Shown: positions 19,974-30,102, numbered from the stretch's first letter. The stretch is 64,000 nucleotides of DNA from Pyxidicoccus parkwaysis (GCF_017301735.1 NZ_CP071090.1:9352001-9416000), one strand, 5' to 3'. Translations and numbers: made by a program. Notes: generated by a model not told the origin, from the sequence alone.

Positions 19974-21446
19974 TCAGCGCTTCGCGGGAGCCGCGGGCGG
20001 CGAGAAGCGCTTGTCGGAAATCTTCATCTCCGTGACGGGGCCGTACTTGCGGGCCACGTCGCGGATGACGGACGCCTTGCCGATGAGGACGAGGGTGAGG
20101 TCGTCCGGCGAGGGCAGCGTGCGCTGAATCACGGTGCGCACGCCTTCGCGCGTGGTGGCGTTGATGGCGCTGGCGAAGCCATCCACGTCGCTGGCGTCGA
20201 GCCCGTAGAAGGCGAGCTCGGACAGCTTGCCAGCCACCTGCGCGCTCGTCTCCAGCGTGGGAGGGAACTGGCCCAGCACGTACGACTTGGACGACGCGAG
20301 CATGGCGTCATCCATGCCGGACTGCCGGTAGCGCGTGAGCACGTCCAGCGCGAGGTCGATGGCGCGGCCGGTGGTCTCCGTCTTCGTATACGAGCTGATG
20401 ACCACGGGGCCGGGGCGCGAGTTGCGGATGAAGTACCCGGAGGCGCCGTAGGTGAGGCCCGTCTTCACGCGCAGCTCGGTATTGAGCAGCGAGGTGAAGC
20501 GGCCACCGAACACCGTCTCGGCCAGCTTCACGGCGGCGCGGTCCGGGTCATTGCGGGCGATGCCGGTGTTGCCAATCCAGAAGTACGTCTGCGTCGCGTC
20601 CGGCTTGTCCACGAGCAGCACGCGGCGGCCCCTGGACACGGTGGTGGCGGGCACCTCGGGAGAGGGCGAGGCGGCCTTCGCCCAACCGCCGAGCGCGGAC
20701 TCCAGCTTCGCGGCGAGCGCCTTCGAGTCGAAGTCGCCCACCACGGAGAGGATGAGCCGGTCCGCGCCGAGATTGTTCTTCGCGTACGCGAGCACGTCCT
20801 CGCGGGTGAGGCCCGGGAGCGACGCCTCGCTGCCACCGACGGCGACGCCGTACGGGTGGTTGGCGAAGTGGAACGCCTGGAAGTACGAGCCGATGAGGGC
20901 ACGCAGGTCCGCGTCCTTGGCGGCGGCGATTTCGGACACCATGCGCTCGCGCGTCTTCTCCAGCTCGTCCTGGGCGAAGCGCGGGCGGACGAGCATGTCG
21001 GCGAGCAACTCCACCATCAGGTTGGCGTCGCGCGACATGAACTGGCCGTTGATGATGAGGGCCTCGAGCCCGGGGGTGACGTCGATGCTGCCCCCCACGC
21101 CGTCCACGGCCTCGGCGAACTGGCGGGCGTCGCGGGAGCCGGCGCCCTTCTGCAAGAGCTCACCGGTGAGGGCGGCGAGGCCCTCCTTGCCGGAGGGAGC
21201 CGCGAGCGCGCCACCGCGCATGTACGCGCTGAACGAGACGAGCGGCAAATCACGCCGCTCCACGAGGAGCAGCTTCGCGCCGTTCTTCAGCGTGACGGTG
21301 GTGGGCTTGGGGAGCGTCACGCCCTGCACGGGGGCCGGAGCCGGAGTGGCGGGCTTCGGCGCGGCGGCGGGAGTCTGCGCGGCGGACGGGACGGAGGAGA
21401 GCAGCAGGGCGCTGAGCAGGGCCTTCCAGGAGAGGGGCGCCATCAT
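19974..21446 (-). CDS. M16-family peptidase partner subunit lacking the zinc motif
   Basis: 490 residues with a signal peptide ([17 protein letters not shown]). The two M16 halves are visible (about 50-250 and 260-470, including YGVAVGG and TYGASGYF), but the zinc-binding HxxEH of active members is absent: the equivalent place reads [12 protein letters not shown]. This is the usual state of the non-catalytic partner in paired bacterial M16 peptidases. The ATG at 21446 overlaps the stop of the active subunit gene by 4 bp. The two probably form a periplasmic or outer-membrane heterodimer that degrades peptides; substrate unknown. Confidence 0.9.
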   Translation of the reverse strand: MMAPLSWKALLSALLLSSVPSAAQTPAAAPKPATPAPAPVQGVTLPKPTTVTLKNGAKLLLVERRDLPLVSFSAYMRGGALAAPSGKEGLAALTGELLQKGAGSRDARQFAEAVDGVGGSIDVTPGLEALIINGQFMSRDANLMVELLADMLVRPRFAQDELEKTRERMVSEIAAAKDADLRALIGSYFQAFHFANHPYGVAVGGSEASLPGLTREDVLAYAKNNLGADRLILSVVGDFDSKALAAKLESALGGWAKAASPSPEVPATTVSRGRRVLLVDKPDATQTYFWIGNTGIARNDPDRAAVKLAETVFGGRFTSLLNTELRVKTGLTYGASGYFIRNSRPGPVVISSYTKTETTGRAIDLALDVLTRYRQSGMDDAMLASSKSYVLGQFPPTLETSAQVAGKLSELAFYGLDASDVDGFASAINATTREGVRTVIQRTLPSPDDLTLVLIGKASVIRDVARKYGPVTEMKISDKRFSPPAAPAKR

Positions 21447-22849
21447 CGCGTGGCCTCCTTGCGGGTGTCGGGGGTGGCGTCCTTCTCGTCGGTGGGCACG
21501 AGCCACCCGACGGTCCGGTGGTCGGAGTTGAAGATGCGCGCGGCGACCTTGCGCACGTCCTCGCGCGTCACCTTCTCGAAGCGCGCGGGAGCATCGAAGA
21601 GCTGGCGGTAGTCGCCCCGGAAGACCTCGGCGGCGCCGAGCGCGCGGCCACGGCCGTCATTGGTCTCCAGGCTGTGCCAGTAATGGGCGAGCTCGATGTT
21701 GCGCGCCTTGCGCAGCTCCGCCTCGGTGACGCCATCCTTCACGACGCGGGCGAGCTCCTCGGTGAGCAGCGCCTCCGTCTTGGCGAGGTCGCCGCCGGGA
21801 GGCAGGTCGACGAGCAGCAGGACGAGCGACGGGTCGAAGCCGGGAGAGAAGCTCGACTCCACGTTGATGGCGGCGCGCGCCTCCTCGACGAGTCGGCGGT
21901 GCAGGCGCGAGGAGTCGCCGTCGGCGAGGATGCGCAGGAGCAGGCTGAGCGCCTCGACGTCCGCGTCCTTCCCGGAGATGCCGTGGTACGCGAGCTGGAG
22001 GAGCGGGGACTGCGCGAGCTTGTGCAGGACGACGCGGCGCTCGCCGTGCTGCTCGGGCTCCTGGGTGCGCACGGGCGCGGGGGGAGGCTGGGAGGGAATG
22101 GGCTCGAGGTACTTCTCCGCGAGCGCGAAGACCTCGGCGGGGGTGACGGCGCCGGTGACGAGGAGGGTGCCGTTGTTGGGGGCGTAGTACGTCTTGAAGT
22201 AGCGCTGGAGGTCCTCGAGCTTCCAGGACTCGATGTCCGACGGCCAGCCGATGACGGGGAACTGGTACGGGTGGGCGACGTAGGCGGTGGCCTGGACCTG
22301 CTCGAGGAGGGCGCCGGCGTTGTAGTTGTCCACGCCGGAGCGGCGCTCCGAGTAGACGACGCCGCGCTCGGACTCGATGACCTTGGGGTCGAAGGCGAGG
22401 TTCTGGAGGCGGTCGGCCTCGAGGTCGAAGATGAGCTCGAGGGCGGTGCGGGGGAACCACTCCATGTAGACGGTGACGTCCTCGGAGGTGAAGGCGTTGT
22501 TAGCGCCGCCGTTGGCCTCCATGACGCGGTCGAACTCACCGGGGCCGTACTTCTTCGCGCCGTTGAACATCATGTGCTCGAAGAAGTGGGACAGGCCGGT
22601 GATGCCGGGGTACTCGTTGCGGCTGCCGACGCGGAACCAGTTGTAGAGGACGGCGTTGGGGATGTCCTGGTCGGGCCAGACGATGACCTTCATCCCGTTC
22701 TTGAGGGTGCGCGCTTCGATGCCGGCGCCGAGCTTCGGCGTGGAAGCCGCGGCGGGCCTGGTCGCCGCCCTGCCCTGTCCCTGAGCGAGCGCGACGGGGG
22801 CCGCGAGCAGGGACAGGCAGGACGCCCAGAGTAACGACTGACGGAACAT
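21443..22849 (-). CDS. M16-family zinc metallopeptidase (active subunit)
   Basis: 468 residues with a signal peptide ending near AQGQG. The inverted zinc motif HFFEH is at 88-92 ([13 protein letters not shown]), with the third ligand expected in the ESERGVV segment around 165. The domain pattern ([30 protein letters not shown]) is that of bacterial pitrilysin/processing-peptidase-like proteins. ATG 22849 is preceded by AGGAGC. First gene of a two-gene operon with the inactive partner. Expected to cut short peptides in the periplasm or outside the cell. Confidence 0.94.
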   Translation of the reverse strand: MFRQSLLWASCLSLLAAPVALAQGQGRAATRPAAASTPKLGAGIEARTLKNGMKVIVWPDQDIPNAVLYNWFRVGSRNEYPGITGLSHFFEHMMFNGAKKYGPGEFDRVMEANGGANNAFTSEDVTVYMEWFPRTALELIFDLEADRLQNLAFDPKVIESERGVVYSERRSGVDNYNAGALLEQVQATAYVAHPYQFPVIGWPSDIESWKLEDLQRYFKTYYAPNNGTLLVTGAVTPAEVFALAEKYLEPIPSQPPPAPVRTQEPEQHGERRVVLHKLAQSPLLQLAYHGISGKDADVEALSLLLRILADGDSSRLHRRLVEEARAAINVESSFSPGFDPSLVLLLVDLPPGGDLAKTEALLTEELARVVKDGVTEAELRKARNIELAHYWHSLETNDGRGRALGAAEVFRGDYRQLFDAPARFEKVTREDVRKVAARIFNSDHRTVGWLVPTDEKDATPDTRKEATR

Positions 22850-22974
22850 CCGTGCTCCTGTCGTGAGGAAGACGCCCGGAAACGGGCTGCCGGGCACCAT
22901 ATTCCAGGTGCCCGCCTCCGGTGTGACTCAGGAGGGTGCGACAGGGCAGCACCGAGAGTGGAGGCCCTGCCGCG

Positions 22975-25900
22975 TCACCCCTCGCCGCCAAACCGCAGCA
23001 GCGCCAGGAGCTGGTCAGGCGACAGGGCTGAAGCGCCGTCCGCTTCGGACAGGAGGCTGTCGGCCAGCTCGCGCTTCTCCGCGTGCAGGGCGAGGATGGC
23101 CTCCTCCAGCGTCCCCTCGGACACCAGCCGTGACACCGTGACGGGCTTCGTCTGCCCGATGCGGTGCGCCCGGTCCGTGGCCTGGTCCTCCACCGCCGGG
23201 TTCCACCACGGGTCCAGGTGGATGACGTGGTCGGCCGCGGTGAGGTTGAGGCCGGTGCCGCCCGCCTTGAGCGAGATGAGGAACAGCTCGCCCTCCCCGC
23301 GCTGGAAGGCCTCCACGCGAGCCTGCCGCTCCGCCGGCGGCGTCTGCCCGTCCAGGTACTGCATGGACACGCCTCGCGCCCCCAGCGCCTCGCGCACCAG
23401 GGCCAGGTGCTTGACGAACTGGCTGAAGACGAGCGCCTTGCCTCCCCCGGCGCGCACCGCGTCCACCAACTCCAACAGGCGCTCCAGCTTGGAGGATGGC
23501 AGCGGCGAGTCCCCATCCACGAGCCTCGGGTGGCACGCGGCCAGGCGCAGCCGGGTCAGTGCGGCCAGCATCGCGAAGCGCTGCTCCGGCCCGGGCGCCT
23601 CGCCCAGCTGCGCCAGTGCGGACAGGCGCACGTCGTCGTAGAGGCGCCGCTCGCCCTCGGACAGGGAGACGGGGACCACCGTCTCGAGTCGCGCGGGCAG
23701 CTCGCGAGCCACCTGGGCCTTGGTACGGCGCAGCAGGAAGGGCCGCACCACGCGGGCCAGCGACACGCGAGCATGCGAGTTCTTCTCGCGCTCAATCGGA
23801 ACGGCGAAGCGTGCACGGAAGGACTCGCGGCTGCCGAGCAGGCCGGGGAAGAGCAACGCGTAGAGGCTCCACAGCTCCGACAGGCTGTTCTCCACGGGCG
23901 TGCCGGTGAGGGCCACGCGGGCCTCGGCCTTCACGGCGCGCACCGCACGGGCCCTCGCGGTGTCCGGGTTCTTCACCGCCTGGGCCTCGTCCACCACCAA
24001 CGTGGCGAAGGACACGCTGGCGAAGCGCTCCGCGTCTCGCACGAGCAGTCCGTAGCTGACGACCAGCACGTCACCGGGCCCCAACGAGCCCAGCAACGCC
24101 TCGCGCTCCGCCTCGCGGTAGGAGTGCACACGCAGCGAGGGTGCGAAGCGCGCCGCCTCGCGCGTCCAGTTGAAGCACACGGACGTGGGAGCGACGACCA
24201 GCGCGGGGCCCTCGCCCGCGCGATGCAGCAACAGGGCCAGGGCCTGGAGCGTCTTGCCCAACCCCATGTCGTCCGCGAGGCACGCGCCCGCGCCCCACTC
24301 GGCCAGTCTCGCCAACCAGATGAAGCCCTCGCGCTGGTAGTCGCGCAGCTCGGCCTTCAGCTTCCGGGGCACCGTCACCTTCCGAGCCTGCGCCTCGCGG
24401 ACGCGGGTGGCGAGCCGACGCCAGTCGGGCGGAGCCTGCACGCGCGCGCCCGCCTCCGCGAGCGCATCCAGCACGGGCGCCACCGCCGCGTTCACCTCCA
24501 GCCCATGGCGAGTGGGCTGCGCCAGGTCCGCCAGCGGTGCGAGCCGCTCGCGCAGCGCCTCCGTGAGGCGCATCCACCGGCCCGGCCCCAACCGCGCGTA
24601 GTGGTGGCCCCGTCGTATGGCTTCCAGCAACACCGCCAGCTCCACGCGCTCTCCATCCACCTCCGCCCCGCCCTGCACGCCGAACCAGTCCCGCCCGTGC
24701 TCCACCCGCACCTTCAGGCGGGACAGGTCCGCCCAGCGCGACACCGTCCAGGGCTGCTCGTCCCACTCCACCTGCACCGCGGGGCCGGCGAGCGGCTCCA
24801 GCGCCTCCAGCAGCGCGAGCGACGAGGCCGCGTCCTCGCGGGTGAAGCGGTGCGCCTCGGCGGGCAGGCCCAGTCGTCCGAGCAGGGCGGCGGCCTCGGC
24901 GCGCTCGGCCTCCAGCTCCCGGCGGACCATGACCCGCTGCCGGCCCCGCTGGCCGCGCACCACCGGGGCGCCCTCCCCCGGAGGGTGCGGCAGGGCTTCC
25001 GGCAGCGGCCGGACGAGCACCGCTCCTTCCAGGGCCTCCTCGCCCACCGCCCGCAGGCGGACGAGCAGCCCGCGCACCGGCTCCACCTCGGTGGCCTCCA
25101 GTGACTCGGGCAGGGACAGCGGGAAGCCGGCTTCCAGTCCGCCCAGGCTCGCCAGCAACGGGCGGCGCGAGGAGGCCGGCAACCGGGAGCCGTACTCGCG
25201 CAGCGTGGTGAGCAAGGCGCGAGCCTCGGGCGGCACGGTGACGAGGGTGACGCGCGGCACCTCGGGCTCGACGAGCAACCACGGCTGCCTTGCGTGGACC
25301 TCCAGGGGCGGCGGGCACAGCGCGTCCGGCGGGAATCCGGCTCCCTCGACGGAGGGACGCACGCGCAGGGCGCCTCCGTCCTCCTCCTCGAAGGTGAAGC
25401 CGAGGGGAGCCTCGCGAACGCGCAGCGGCACGTCGGGGCGCTCCGCGAGGCGCAGGCGGGGGCTGTGCGAGAGCGCGCGAAGTATCTGGAGGAGCAGCGG
25501 CCAGCTCCCCTCGCGAGAGGAGCCGTAACCGGACGACGACAGCGCGGAACCGGCCTCAATCAGGGCGAGCGCTTCCAGCTCTCCCGGCTGCGTCAGCGCG
25601 GCCCGGAAGTCCTCCATGTCCCTCCAGCCCGCCAGCGTGCCCTTGGAGAGTCCGCCCTTCTTCGTCACCCGGTGCACGTAGGCCCGCACCGTGGCGTAGC
25701 CGACGGTGAGGGCGCCCTCGAGACGGAAGGTGACGTGCGCGGCGGGAGCCGGCACCTCACGGGCGTGGGCGGCGAGCGACGCCTTCTCCAGGGCGGCGAG
25801 GATTTCCTGGCCGGGGACGACGAAGAGCAGCTCGGCCAGTCGCGCGTTGAACGGCGCGGCCTGCTCCCGGCAGAGCGCGTCCAGCACCGCGTCCAGCGCG

Positions 25901-26901
25901 GTGAGCGCGTGCACGCAGCGCGCCCCGGAGTCCTGGTGGAGGCCCTGGGGACAGGGGCAGAACAGTGCCGGGCGACCCTCGAGCAGCAGGCGCGGCTCAA
26001 GCCGGACGCCCGCGAAGGCCTCCCCCCGCGCGCCGGGCGGCGCCGCCTCGCCGGCCGACTCCGAGATGAGCAGGCGCAGCGGGCGCTCCTGGAGGTACAC
26101 CTCGGCCCTGGCCTCCAGCGCTCGGGGAACCGCGTGGGCCCGCACGCGCTCCCGTTCCCGCTGGAGCGCGTCCACCAGGGGCGCCAGCCGCGCATCCGTG
26201 GGAGGGCCCCGAGGCGTCGCGGCCGCTTCCTGCTCCAGCCCCCGGCGCACGCGCTCCGCCTCCGCGCGCAGCCAGGCCCACGCCGCGCCCTTGAGCACGT
26301 CGTTGTCACGGGCTCGCAGGTAGCGCTCGGCCTCGTCGGACGTGAGGACGGAGAAGACGGAGCTCCGTGCGAGGGAGTGGAAGACGTGGTGCCATTGGAA
26401 GTGGGCGGGCAGGTACGGCCGCAGCACGCTGATGGGTGACAGGCCCGCGTGCGCGACGTGGTGCGCGTCCAGCCAGGCGTTGAGCGTCGCGGGGGTACCG
26501 GGACGCTCGGTCTCCGTGCGCGATTCGGAAGCGGCGGGCGGATGGCCCCGGGCGTCCCGTGTCTGCCGCAGCCAGGCGAGGCCCACGGCGACGACGTGCT
26601 TGCAGAAGAAGCGCGCCTGGAAGTCGGGACACTGGCAGTCGAAGACGCTGCCCTCGCCGCTGGCGGAGAGACGGACCTGATAGGGCCCCTGGCTGCCGGC
26701 CGCGACGATTCCCTCGACGGACTCGCCCACCGTCCGCACCGACAGGATGCGCTTGCGGGCGAGCATGTCCCTGCCCTGCTCGTAGAGCCGATGGCCCCCC
26801 TCGTCGCGCAGCAGGTCATCAGACAGCCACTGCCCGAGGGCAGAAGAAGGCGTGGGGGACGAGGCGTGCATGTGGGAAGCGGAAGCTACCTGCTGAGTCA
26901 T
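22975..26901 (-). CDS. SWIM zinc-finger SNF2-family helicase/ATPase
   Basis: 1308 residues. A SWIM zinc finger near the N-terminus (CQCPDFQARFFCKH; Cys89, Cys91, Cys100, His102) leads into a long middle region of unknown fold, then a complete SNF2 motor: PRKLKAELRDYQREGF, Walker A DDMGLGKT (about 875), VVDEAQ, LTGTPVEN, and the second RecA half with QFVKHL, SLKAGGTGLNLT and DRAHRIGQ. All SNF2 motifs are present, so it should be an ATP-driven DNA translocase. Two candidate ATGs exist (26901, 26871). It lies at the left side of the accessory-looking island with a small unknown gene and a nuclease-like gene. Confidence 0.95.
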   Translation of the reverse strand: MTQQVASASHMHASSPTPSSALGQWLSDDLLRDEGGHRLYEQGRDMLARKRILSVRTVGESVEGIVAAGSQGPYQVRLSASGEGSVFDCQCPDFQARFFCKHVVAVGLAWLRQTRDARGHPPAASESRTETERPGTPATLNAWLDAHHVAHAGLSPISVLRPYLPAHFQWHHVFHSLARSSVFSVLTSDEAERYLRARDNDVLKGAAWAWLRAEAERVRRGLEQEAAATPRGPPTDARLAPLVDALQRERERVRAHAVPRALEARAEVYLQERPLRLLISESAGEAAPPGARGEAFAGVRLEPRLLLEGRPALFCPCPQGLHQDSGARCVHALTALDAVLDALCREQAAPFNARLAELLFVVPGQEILAALEKASLAAHAREVPAPAAHVTFRLEGALTVGYATVRAYVHRVTKKGGLSKGTLAGWRDMEDFRAALTQPGELEALALIEAGSALSSSGYGSSREGSWPLLLQILRALSHSPRLRLAERPDVPLRVREAPLGFTFEEEDGGALRVRPSVEGAGFPPDALCPPPLEVHARQPWLLVEPEVPRVTLVTVPPEARALLTTLREYGSRLPASSRRPLLASLGGLEAGFPLSLPESLEATEVEPVRGLLVRLRAVGEEALEGAVLVRPLPEALPHPPGEGAPVVRGQRGRQRVMVRRELEAERAEAAALLGRLGLPAEAHRFTREDAASSLALLEALEPLAGPAVQVEWDEQPWTVSRWADLSRLKVRVEHGRDWFGVQGGAEVDGERVELAVLLEAIRRGHHYARLGPGRWMRLTEALRERLAPLADLAQPTRHGLEVNAAVAPVLDALAEAGARVQAPPDWRRLATRVREAQARKVTVPRKLKAELRDYQREGFIWLARLAEWGAGACLADDMGLGKTLQALALLLHRAGEGPALVVAPTSVCFNWTREAARFAPSLRVHSYREAEREALLGSLGPGDVLVVSYGLLVRDAERFASVSFATLVVDEAQAVKNPDTARARAVRAVKAEARVALTGTPVENSLSELWSLYALLFPGLLGSRESFRARFAVPIEREKNSHARVSLARVVRPFLLRRTKAQVARELPARLETVVPVSLSEGERRLYDDVRLSALAQLGEAPGPEQRFAMLAALTRLRLAACHPRLVDGDSPLPSSKLERLLELVDAVRAGGGKALVFSQFVKHLALVREALGARGVSMQYLDGQTPPAERQARVEAFQRGEGELFLISLKAGGTGLNLTAADHVIHLDPWWNPAVEDQATDRAHRIGQTKPVTVSRLVSEGTLEEAILALHAEKRELADSLLSEADGASALSPDQLLALLRFGGEG

Positions 26902-27052
26902 ACGGAAGCGAGCCCCACCAGTGGGTCACCTCCTCAAACTCCGCTCCACCGTGCTTCATGTCCACCGGACAGCGTCCACGCCGAGCACGCTCCTCCGCCC
27001 CGGGAGCAGGCCAGGGAGCGGAGGGGCGACGTCGTGGAGACGGCCAGGGCGC

Positions 27053-27595
27053 TCAGGCGCCGAGCACGCCGCGGAGCACTTCCTGGAAGTAGTTGATGCT
27101 GCCGACGTGGGTCTGGAAGTGCTTCGCGGACTTCTGGAGACGGTCGATGACGGCCTCGAACTCGGCCTGGGAGACGTCGCGCAGGGACATGTAGAGGCGC
27201 GCGGCGCCCTGGAGGTACGAGAAGAGGGGGTTGCGGTCGGTGCCGTCGGGACGGCGGAGGAGGTGGCGGTAGAGCCGCTCGAACTCCTGGTCCGTCTCCG
27301 TGTTGCGGACGGCACGGCAGTAGCCGGCGGCGGTGGCCTCGATGAGCATGAAGAAGGGGTGGTACTCGGGAGGCGGGGCCTTGGCGAAGCTGGGGGGCAC
27401 GGTGGAGCCGGTCCACAGCTTGGAGATGGGCTGGAGCGTCACGTGCGCGAGCAACTCGCCGTCGCGCACCTGGGCGCGCTGGCCCACGGGCAGCACGCGC
27501 TTACCGTCCTCCCACTCCACGGCGACATACAGGCGGTCCGGCTGGTCCACCTTCACGCCCGCCTTCTCCAGCTCCGCCACGGCATTCGCGTCCAT
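27053..27595 (-). CDS. Hypothetical protein, shares its C-terminal tail with the gene at 28942
   Basis: 180 residues, start ATG 27595 behind a GGAGGAA ribosome site. Mixed alpha/beta text without a signal peptide or a domain I recognise (RLYVAVEWEDGKRVLPVGQRAQVRDGELL near the start; LFSYLQGAARLYMSLRDVSQAEFEAVIDRLQ, a helical bundle, near the end). The last seven residues, LRGVLGA, and the DNA encoding them are the same as the end of the unrelated gene at 28942-30102. Divergently transcribed from the nuclease-like gene. No function proposed. Confidence 0.8.
   Translation of the reverse strand: MDANAVAELEKAGVKVDQPDRLYVAVEWEDGKRVLPVGQRAQVRDGELLAHVTLQPISKLWTGSTVPPSFAKAPPPEYHPFFMLIEATAAGYCRAVRNTETDQEFERLYRHLLRRPDGTDRNPLFSYLQGAARLYMSLRDVSQAEFEAVIDRLQKSAKHFQTHVGSINYFQEVLRGVLGA
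27057..27084. repeat. Direct repeat copy 1 (3' end of hypothetical gene)
   Basis: 28 bp, beginning GCGCCGAGCACGCCGCGGAG, matching 26 of 28 bases of 28946-28973 in the same orientation. Both copies form the 3' ends of minus-strand genes and bracket the nuclease-like gene and the 180-residue protein gene. Confidence 0.75.
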
Positions 27596-27726
27596 CGTGT
27601 TCCGTTCCTCCGGCGACTGTCCGTACCAGGGTGCACCACAGTGGAGCAACCCCCGCGAAGTGCCGTGCTCCAGGATGCGCTAGCCTGTCCACGCATCGTC
27701 ACTCCTTCTCCGCACTACGGACCTAC

Positions 27727-28884
27727 GTGGCCCATCCGGAAGCCAGCGTTGTTCACTCGTTGAAGCAGCACCTGCTGCGCCGTGGACTTCAGGGCGCGCG
27801 AGTGGGCCGCATCCTGGTGGACGCGGACCCAGCCTATGTTCGCAGCCCGTATGCGAGTCGACTGGAGCCGATGACGCGGCTGTCGCTCGAGGAGGCCCGA
27901 CCGGACATCCTCTGCAGTCTCGACCAGACCAGCGGAAGGCTTGTAGCGGGCATCGAGGTGAAGGCTGCCAACGGCGACTGGAAGAAGGGCATGACCCAGG
28001 CCCATCAGTACCGGATGGGAGTGCACCACGCTTGGCTCGCCATTCCCGACCGCGCGGGGGACATCGTGCGCTCCGCCACGAGCATGGCGAGGGACACAGG
28101 AGTAGGGCTCCTCGTGCTTCAGTCGGAGCAGTGGCAGGAAGTGCTCCCGCCCGTGGATCCACGCCCGACGCCACGCATCGTCAGCCACGCGGCCGCCATG
28201 TTGGAGGGCACGCCTGTCGCGCGCAGCCTCCAGCTCAACCACCCGCTCAACTACCTGGCCGTCACCTTCATCGCGGACCGGATGAATCCTGCATCGTCCT
28301 TGATGGACGAGCTCGCGCGTCAGTGGCGGGACCTCTCCAGGGCGGACTCGCGGCGGCTCGCGATTTCAGGTGCAATGACGCTGGGGCTCATCGACCTGGA
28401 TGGACAGCCCACCGTGGAAGGGCGCTCCGTCGCGGATCTGCTGGAGGCACTCGGGTTCGACCCGGCCAGGAGCTACGACAAGCGGAAGCGACTGACGGAA
28501 GTGGACCCGGCGCTCGCGGCCGTGGCGCGCTTCGTCCTGCTGCGGCAGCCCGCGGTCCGGCTCGTGTATCGGACCCTGGCGGAGCGAGGAGGAAAGCTGA
28601 AGCTCCCGGCACTCGCCATCCAAGCCGCTCAGGAGGACGCTGCTCTCGCGGGAGCACTGTTCCTCGCGGACCCCTCGGGGCAGCCCATGACGACACTCGA
28701 CGGCAGTGCCTACAACCCGTCGACTGTCTTCAAGCTGAAGCAGAACCTCTGGCACGCCGGACTGCTCTCGACGAAGGCGCACGTCTCCGCGGGAAAGCGC
28801 GCGACGGACTACGAGCCGGATGAAGACGTCTGGGCGTTGGAGCCTCGCGAGGCAACGCGGGTCCGTGGCACGTTCCTCTCCTGA
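27727..28884 (+). CDS. PD-(D/E)XK nuclease-like protein with C-terminal winged-helix-like region
   Basis: About 385 residues from a GTG at 27727; the frame is open from 27631, and no clear ribosome site decides the start. Near the N-terminus is a PD-(D/E)XK pattern: RPD60, then a turn, then GIEVKA with Glu77 and Lys79, followed by KGMTQAHQYRMG, a helix with Gln/Tyr as in many restriction-like nucleases, and a hydrophobic strand HHAWLAIP. Residues 180-385 are helical with possible winged-helix units (RSVADLLEALGF; YNPSTVFKLKQNLWHAGLL). Such proteins usually cut or bind DNA. It is the only plus-strand gene in this block, between two minus-strand genes with matching 3' ends. Function inferred from motif only. 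Confidence 0.72.
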   Translation: MAHPEASVVHSLKQHLLRRGLQGARVGRILVDADPAYVRSPYASRLEPMTRLSLEEARPDILCSLDQTSGRLVAGIEVKAANGDWKKGMTQAHQYRMGVHHAWLAIPDRAGDIVRSATSMARDTGVGLLVLQSEQWQEVLPPVDPRPTPRIVSHAAAMLEGTPVARSLQLNHPLNYLAVTFIADRMNPASSLMDELARQWRDLSRADSRRLAISGAMTLGLIDLDGQPTVEGRSVADLLEALGFDPARSYDKRKRLTEVDPALAAVARFVLLRQPAVRLVYRTLAERGGKLKLPALAIQAAQEDAALAGALFLADPSGQPMTTLDGSAYNPSTVFKLKQNLWHAGLLSTKAHVSAGKRATDYEPDEDVWALEPREATRVRGTFLS

Positions 28885-28941
28885 GCGAAGACTCTCGCCC
28901 CACGAACTGGAGGGGCACCACCGAGGGTGAGTCCGGAGCCC

Positions 28942-30102
28942 TCATGCGCCGAGCACGCCGCGGAGTGCTTCCTCCAAGCGCGCAAGGAGCGCGGGTCTGC
29001 GGGCGTTCAGTTCCCGGAGAATCCGGACCCGTGCTGAGAACTCCGCCATCCTTCCCTGGCGCCGGGCCACCTCTCCCAGGTCATCGAGGAGCTGGATGCC
29101 CGCGTCGTATCCACGCGGCTTCCGCGTGGCGAAGTGAGCCTCCACCTCGTTCCACGCGGCAGCCTCACGCGCGGCGAGCGCCTGGAGCGCCTTCTCGTGC
29201 GCCAGCGCCAGTTCCCGCTCGTGCCGGGCCTTCTCACGCGCCTGCAGCTCCTTCACGCGCTTCACCTGCGCCTCGTGCAGTGCACGGGCGGCCTCGCGCA
29301 GCCCTCCCACGGTGCGCGGGGAGGTAGCGGCTCGCGGCGCTGGCGCCTGTCCTTCACGGAAGCGCTGGAGCAACTCCGCGCCGAGGTGGGGATCCTGACC
29401 TTCCACGAGCCGCAGAAGCAGGGCGTCCTTCTCCTGGCTGGGCAAGGCCTTGACCCAGGCGGCGAGCACGTCACGCGAAGGAGACAGTCGGGCAGCCGCA
29501 TGCGGGCTGGCGGCGGTCGCCACCTGGAGCAGGGCTGGGTCAATATCGAGGAATCGGGCGAGGGAATCCAGGGCCCCGGACGGCGGCTTCATTCCGGGAG
29601 GCACGGGTGGCTCGACCTCCTCGTCATCCAGGACACCAGCCGCGACCGCGCGAAGCCAGCCGAGATAGAGGCAGCGCGGGTCGCCCGCGAGCAGGTCCGC
29701 ACGCAAGGGCAGTAGCTCCGCGAGCTCCGGCGCCTCCGTTTCGTCCCACTCCCCGGGTTCCTCCTCGACAGCGAAGGTCAGGATGACGTGCGTCCTGGTT
29801 GTCTGAAGAGAGATCCCCTGGTCATTGGTGAGGTAGGGTGCCGCGAGCCTGGGGTCGAATCGCTTGCGCGGCAACCGTAGCATGAAGACGCGGGTGCCCC
29901 AGTTGGCCGTGTAGATGTGAGCGTCGAAGTACCGCTCCATCATCTGGTGCGGCGCCCCCTTGAAGTCCCCGTAATGGTAGACGTTGGTGAAACGGGTGGC
30001 GGAGATCTCCGCGCGGGTGGACAGCGCACGCAGCTCGGCCTGCTCCTTCGAGGTGAGCGGCCTGTCGACTGCCTGGAACTCATAGTATTGGTACTCGCTC
30101 AT
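28942..30102 (-). CDS. Unknown protein of the MSEYQYYEF family, coiled-coil C-terminus
   Basis: 386 residues. The N-terminal domain (1-120: MSEYQYYEFQAVDRPL, SATRFTNVYHYGDFKG, MMERYFDAHIYTANWGTR) is one I associate with uncharacterised proteins in actinobacteria, chloroflexi and myxobacteria, often near SWIM-domain genes; this is from memory. The second half is a charged, Ala/Glu/Arg-rich coiled coil (about 270-345) and helical tail ending LRGVLGA. The ATG at 30102 gives the recurrent family start; the longer frame upstream is rejected. No enzyme motif is visible. Confidence 0.88.
   Translation of the reverse strand: MSEYQYYEFQAVDRPLTSKEQAELRALSTRAEISATRFTNVYHYGDFKGAPHQMMERYFDAHIYTANWGTRVFMLRLPRKRFDPRLAAPYLTNDQGISLQTTRTHVILTFAVEEEPGEWDETEAPELAELLPLRADLLAGDPRCLYLGWLRAVAAGVLDDEEVEPPVPPGMKPPSGALDSLARFLDIDPALLQVATAASPHAAARLSPSRDVLAAWVKALPSQEKDALLLRLVEGQDPHLGAELLQRFREGQAPAPRAATSPRTVGGLREAARALHEAQVKRVKELQAREKARHERELALAHEKALQALAAREAAAWNEVEAHFATRKPRGYDAGIQLLDDLGEVARRQGRMAEFSARVRILRELNARRPALLARLEEALRGVLGA
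28946..28973. repeat. Direct repeat copy 2 (3' end of MSEYQYYEF-family gene)
   Basis: Second copy of the 28-bp direct repeat (26/28 identical to 27057-27084, same orientation). It encodes the last residues LRGVLGA of the gene, as the first copy does for its own gene. Confidence 0.75.

Noticed and set aside
19974-21446. Second M16 gene as an active zinc protease
   Set aside because: No HxxEH motif at the expected place; it is the non-catalytic partner.
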